Shown in pieces: positions 59,067 through 64,000 of a stretch of DNA of 64,000 nucleotides. A program made the translations under genes and the position numbers. Location of the stretch: positions 221,152 to 285,151 of the forward strand of contig QKYT01000020.1 of NCBI GenBank assembly GCA_003550305.1. The letters are read 5' to 3'. The notes under the pieces were generated by a model. It worked only from the letters and a program-made list of their open reading frames with translations. It did no database searches and was not told the DNA's origin. The stretch is from Glomus cerebriforme. Lineage: Eukaryota > Glomeromycota > Glomeromycetes > Glomerales > Glomeraceae. Positions within the stretch are counted from its first letter, which is position 1, and each line of letters begins with the position of its first letter.

Positions 59067-61523
59067 AAATCTTATTATGTTATTTTGTGTATCATATTTT
59101 TATTTGCTAAATAAAGAAAAGCCCATTTACAAGTTAAATATTAATTTGTATTTTTTATTAAAAAAAAAAAAAAAAAATTCTCGTCGCGTCTTATATAAGA
59201 ATTTTTTTAGGAAATATCACGTGACTCTTTTAAATAAAAAAATTTACTGGTGGAATACTGTACTGGTGGAATAAGTTGTACGTACAGACCATTCATGTAG
59301 TATAAAGAGAAATTTTTAAAATACTTGGCTATATCATAACTATCATAACTTTTTAATAAATAAACAAAAAACTTTTTACGGGTCGCGTTAAGGAATATGA
59401 TTGAAAATAATTTGTTAATTAATTATTCAATTCGAATGATGACACTTTCATTAAAAAAAACAATAATAATATATTATTTTACAGGTTCATTGTAACGTTG
59501 TGTGATAAATTAAAATTGAGAGGATCAAGATACTGACAAATTTTTTCGTCAAGATTTTTTTTTTAATAAATGGGTTTTTTGTCGTGTTGAGATTTAATAC
59601 GATATTAAAAGCATTCTTTGCTTTTTATTCATTATCAATTTATCTTGAGATGTTATCAATTGAAAAAATCTCGTAAAGAAAGATAAAACTTGATATCACA
59701 TGGTGATTTAAGGTATCGGATTAAACCTTGTAAAATTTTCGAAAAATGCTCAATTGTCACTTTAAATTTTTTGATTATCACAAAGTAATAAATGAAGTTG
59801 CCGGTTAAAAAAACGCAAATAATAATCATGTGATAGAAATATCTAAAAATAAATCCCGGCAATCGCCTTTTCACCAAATAAATTTTTCATTGATGTGTAT
59901 TTCGGCACATCAAATTGAGTAGTGGCGTAAATTGTAAAGATATTTTAGGAGTTAATATAAATAAATTTGTTAATTGTATTTAAAAAACTAAAAGCGTCTT
60001 CGTCTTACAACCTCAAAATCATTACGCCGCTATTAGCCTTTTAAATATATATTTGATTAAACTCTTTTTAATATAATCTCTTAATTCGCACAGCATATAC
60101 TATGAAGCACCGCGTAACTCGTAACTCAGGATAATTGTTTTGATAGGCAAATCGAACACAGTGTTAGGTTATAAATTTTTCATCCATTCAAGATTCCCTT
60201 TTTTAAAAATTGAATTCTACTTTTTAGAATATTACTCGTAATAATAGAATATTTGAATCATTTTTTTTTATTAAAAGAAAAAGGAGTACATTACGATCGT
60301 AACTGCAGATTCATTGTTACACAGGCACAATGCATAAATAAATTATGCACTGAATAATAAAATTAAAATTGTCCGAAAATAAAATATTCACGTTATTATT
60401 GAAGTTACATACATCCGAAACGATTCGTTACTGATAAACAAAGGAAAACCATTATATATATATACATACAAATAATACAATAATAATACAATAAATAATA
60501 CAACAATAATTAAATATATAACCTTTTTTTTTTTTGAGAATCCGATTTCCATTTTTTTTTATTTATTTAATGATTACATAAAATTTCATTATCATCTAAT
60601 CTAATTAATTACAAAATGTTATTTTTTTTTCGGTATAATAATTATAGTACAAACGGTGAAGTCCGATTGGCCAAGTAAACGTCATCATTTTTGAAAGATA
60701 GACCCTAATTGGAGTTTATTTGTACCGCCCCTTAAATATTATAAAAAAACATATATATGTATTCAAATCTTAATTTAGAACAGATTAGTCAACTTTTTGC
60801 CAGCACAATTAAGTCGCACCAATATTTGTATTTAACATTGTTTAGCGATATATATTTTTTTAATTTATTGATTTCTATTTACGTTTTCATTTAAAGCTTC
60901 GCTTGGAATCCAATCAAATATATGATTACTTTTTTCGCGCTAAATTTTAATAATATATATAAATTATATTGTAGCAGTAAAATGTAAACACTTATTATTT
61001 ACAAAATATTAATGCTTAAAGAAAAATAATAATCGTAAATGTTTGAAATAAATGAATGCTAAGCTACATGTGTGCGCCTTTGTTGCAAATATATATATAT
61101 ATACCTTTTGATTTATTCTTTCATGCGAGACGATCTTTTATACCACTTTAATTGTTTGTTTGTTATGATTTAAATAATTTTTTTTTTATAGTTATAATAA
61201 AAAAATTGATAAAAAGGCTTATTTTTTCCTGAATCTTCTCTTAATTTTATATAACTTTATATTCGGCCCCCCTGTTAATTTAAATAATAATTAGATCTGT
61301 GCGTTTTTATATTGTTACTATAAAAAAAAAAAAATATAAACTGCGATTTTTAAAAACTATTTTCTTTCTCCTTAACAAAAAGAATATAAAAAAACTCATG
61401 AATATTTCGCAGAATTTTATATATATATAACCAAATTTTCTCTCCCTCCTTTTTATTTTTTCTCAAAAGTTCTGAACAACGTTCGTATAAAAAAAAAAAA
61501 AAAAAAAAAGTTGTAACTTATTC

Positions 61524-61605
<82 letters not shown>

Positions 61606-61950
61606 CTTTTTAATTCATGAAAAGATTTCATTTGATTATTGATGTTGAACATAAATTCAAAATTTAAATTTATACTTCAATCAAAATGAAAATTGATATG
61701 AACAATGAAATTTATTTTAACTTAAAAATGATACAAATTTCTGATTATTTTTTCAAAAAAGAAAAAAAAGGATTTTTTTTTTCTTTTTCTAGTCCAAAAA
61801 AAAATAATAAACTTTTTTATTTAACCTTTTTTCTCTTTTCTTTTTCTTTTTTTTAAAAAATAAAAAAATAAAAATAAAATTCCAAATCCTAAATTATAGT
61901 ACGATTAAAGAAAGGAAATCAAGTCGTCGTCTTTCTTCATTAATCAAAAA
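59067..61950. other. 2.9-kb intergenic region upstream of the HMG gene
   Basis: No gene supported. CACGTG at 59218-59223. A/T runs throughout, with an A run at 61491-61509 and an uninterrupted 79-nt T run at 61527-61605, then a C/T-rich leader before the HMG ATG. Confidence 0.4.
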
Positions 61951-62871
61951 ATGTCGCCACTTCAAGCTTATCAAAGTCATTATCATAATAGTAATCAATG
62001 GGTTATTATAGATGAGTCATCTTCAATCGCCTCTCCAAATCAACGAAATAATCGTCCACAACCTCCTTTGCCAATTATTAAAGTACCTTTTCCACCAAGC
62101 GTAAATCCAGAAGAATTAATATTGAAACCAAGGAAAGCAAAATCTAAATTACCAACGAAACCACCAAATGCTTTTATGATTTATAGGATGCAATATGTAA
62201 AAGAATTACATGCAAAGGATTATCGTTTACCTATGAGAAGTGTATCAGCTTCAGTCGCTTCTGCTTGGAGAGATGAACCCGATCATATCGTAGAATATTA
62301 TGAAGAAATTGCAAGAGAAGCGAGTAAAATTTATAATCAAAAATATCCAAAACCTCCTGTTCAGCCAAGATCTGCTGTCGGGAAACCAGTTCAAAGAAGA
62401 AGAAGCGGATTAACTAACTTATCTTCAACACCTTTATTCGAACATTTGAATGGTCATGTTTTAAATCATGTTGATGATATACGTCAACATCAATATAATC
62501 CAATTCGTTATTATTCCGATCATAATCGGACTTTATCTAATGGGATAACAACATTAGCGAACCATTCACTCGCTCAAAGTGGTCATCATTATAATAATAA
62601 TCATCATATGCATTCTCCTCCTGCTATTCCTTCTCTGATTACCGAACAAACTTATGGTAATTCAGGAATTTTAGGAAGATCTCAAATGCATTCTCCAAAG
62701 TCTTTGTCGGCTCCTTATCCCTCAACAAATTCAACGAATAATTTATTAACTCCTAACCTTCATATGCAATTACCTCACGTTAATTCTTTGGTCAATCCAT
62801 TACAACATTATATGGAAGAAAATACAACTTCTCCCACCGATTGGAGTTTTTCCAATCATACTCATAATTAA
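61951..62871 (+). CDS. HMG-box transcription factor, MATA_HMG type
   Basis: Single exon, 306 aa. The HMG box spans about residues 70-135: PTKPPNAFMIYRMQYVKELH, YRLPMRSVSASVASAWRDEP and VEYYEEIAREASKIYNQKYP. The PPNAFMIYR start and W-R-x-E helix 2/3 motif are those of fungal mating-type/sex-determining HMG boxes. The N-terminus is short and Pro-rich; the C-terminal half is low complexity, His/Asn/Ser-rich (HHYNNNHHMHSPPAIPS). Such genes are numerous in Glomeromycotina, and most are not at a mating locus; no sugar-phosphate transporter or RNA-helicase neighbour, as at the Mucoromycotina sex locus, is seen here. It should bind DNA in the nucleus. Confidence 0.92.
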   Translation: MSPLQAYQSHYHNSNQWVIIDESSSIASPNQRNNRPQPPLPIIKVPFPPSVNPEELILKPRKAKSKLPTKPPNAFMIYRMQYVKELHAKDYRLPMRSVSASVASAWRDEPDHIVEYYEEIAREASKIYNQKYPKPPVQPRSAVGKPVQRRRSGLTNLSSTPLFEHLNGHVLNHVDDIRQHQYNPIRYYSDHNRTLSNGITTLANHSLAQSGHHYNNNHHMHSPPAIPSLITEQTYGNSGILGRSQMHSPKSLSAPYPSTNSTNNLLTPNLHMQLPHVNSLVNPLQHYMEENTTSPTDWSFSNHTHN

Positions 62872-64000
62872 ATTTATATATGAAATCGTTAAATCATTTT
62901 TTTTTTTATTAACATGTGTTTTTATCAAAACATTCGTATTGATTCGTTTACTATTTTTTATTATCTTTTTTCGATTTCTTTTTAAAGTAAATATTTTATT
63001 TTTTTTTTGTTCTAATATGTGATATAATTCGTGGTTCAAAGTGTACACTAGGTTTATTTTCCATCTCTCATTTTTTTTTTTTATTCTCATTTCATCAAAA
63101 AAAAAAAAAAACTATAATCATAGATACAAAAAAAATTCTTTACATTCTTACAAATTTATGTTTAATTCTACGTTTTCGTTTTACTTTAACCCTACTATAA
63201 TTCTTTAGATAGAATATATGGTTTTTTTTGTAATTAATATCCGTTTATACTTCATATTACAATTTTTATGTAGTTATATAATAACTTTTTTTTTTACTTT
63301 ATGATAATTTGAAAGACCATATCGAAAAAGTCTTCCTTTGTAATAATAAAAAATTTAAAAAATTTAAAAAATTTTATATTTCAAAAAAAAAAGTGTTCAA
63401 ATTTTTTTTGAAAATCTCTATGGCGTAGTAATAGTAATACCACATTTTAATTGGATAAAATCTTTTTTTCTCCATTGTGACTAATATAATCATTATTTAG
63501 GAAATTTTTTAAAAAACAAAAATTTTTTTTTTTTGAGCAACATTAAAAAAACATAAATAACAAATAAAATTAATGTATTTTTGCGTGTAACATTGATCTT
63601 TTAAAACGTTTCATAAACTATTCAATCCAACAATCCAATCTTTATGATTTTTAGAATCTAGAATCCTTTCTTATGTAAGTTAATTTAAATTCTTTGTTTG
63701 GTTAAGAGTTTATTTTCAATTAAAAATTGATTGTAAAAGTATAAGCCAAGAATTTCAATGTAAAATGTTTAATGCATAACAATTAGACAAATTAATATAA
63801 AAAAAAAAAATTCGCATTTGTAGTTAAAATCGGCTTTGTTAAGTAAAACATTCATATGAAAATTTTATCATTTTTTATTCAAAGTTCAATCATCGTCACA
63901 CGATTAATGCAATTAAAACATCTTTTTTTTTGGAATTTTTCATTTGATATTTGATGTTTGATGTTTGATATTTCTTTCTTTTTCTTTTCTTTTTTTTTTT
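62872..64000. other. 3' flank of the HMG gene
   Basis: T- and A-rich, no further gene within the window. TGATGTTTGATATTTGATG repeats near 63940-63972 are a short tandem motif. Confidence 0.4.

Overview
The window reads as nuclear DNA of a filamentous, early-diverging fungus, most likely an arbuscular mycorrhizal Glomeromycotina such as Rhizophagus. The case rests on strong A+T richness, compact introns of about 60-110 nt with GTAAGT/GTAAAT donors, typical fungal housekeeping genes, a single-exon MATA_HMG-type HMG-box gene, and a middle third made of decayed transposons. The species call is inference; no marker gene in the window settles it.

Layout. 0-28.9 kb is a dense genic block: a RanBPM/Vid30-type GID subunit (partial), phospholipase D, a 78-aa unknown, a forkhead factor, a TCERG1-like WW/FF protein, TRAPPC13, coproporphyrinogen oxidase, RCL1, ribosomal protein eL31, WDR18/Ipi3, a large disordered protein, tRNA-Thr(TGU) and the cyclophilin PPIL1. 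Exon chains were rebuilt by hand; in nearly all of them the summed coding length is a multiple of three. Head-to-head pairs (forkhead/TCERG1, TRAPPC13/HEM13, eL31/Ipi3) suggest shared promoters. RCL1, eL31 and Ipi3 all serve ribosome production, and TCERG1-like and PPIL1 are both linked to splicing.

28.9-58.2 kb is repeat-dominated: a decayed gag-like ORF, hAT transposase remnants, a 5'-truncated LINE tail, a Myb/SANT-like relic, fold-back elements, a hAT MITE with a clean 8-bp target duplication, minisatellites and a 2.4-kb TIR element. The most unusual content lies here. Three arrays (33.6-37.3, 44.3-45.1 and 47.9-48.3 kb) are built from tandem cassettes that, on the minus strand, each look like a complete micro-exon of 20-49 nt with acceptor AG, GTAAGT donor and a branch-point-like TTAAC inside a short palindrome. 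The best preserved array is a roughly 370-bp higher-order repeat of three cassette types (about 43, 42 and 33 nt) encoding related FLDLDF peptides. Very small exons also occur in conserved genes of the window (9 nt in PLD, 18 nt in PPIL1, 19 nt in the SMP-like gene), and a related cassette duplication appears in the 5' leader of eL31, so exon-cassette duplication and micro-exon splicing is the unifying theme I propose.

58.2-64 kb returns to genes: a small SMP/LEA-like protein, a long A+T-rich spacer with a 79-nt T run, and an HMG-box regulator.
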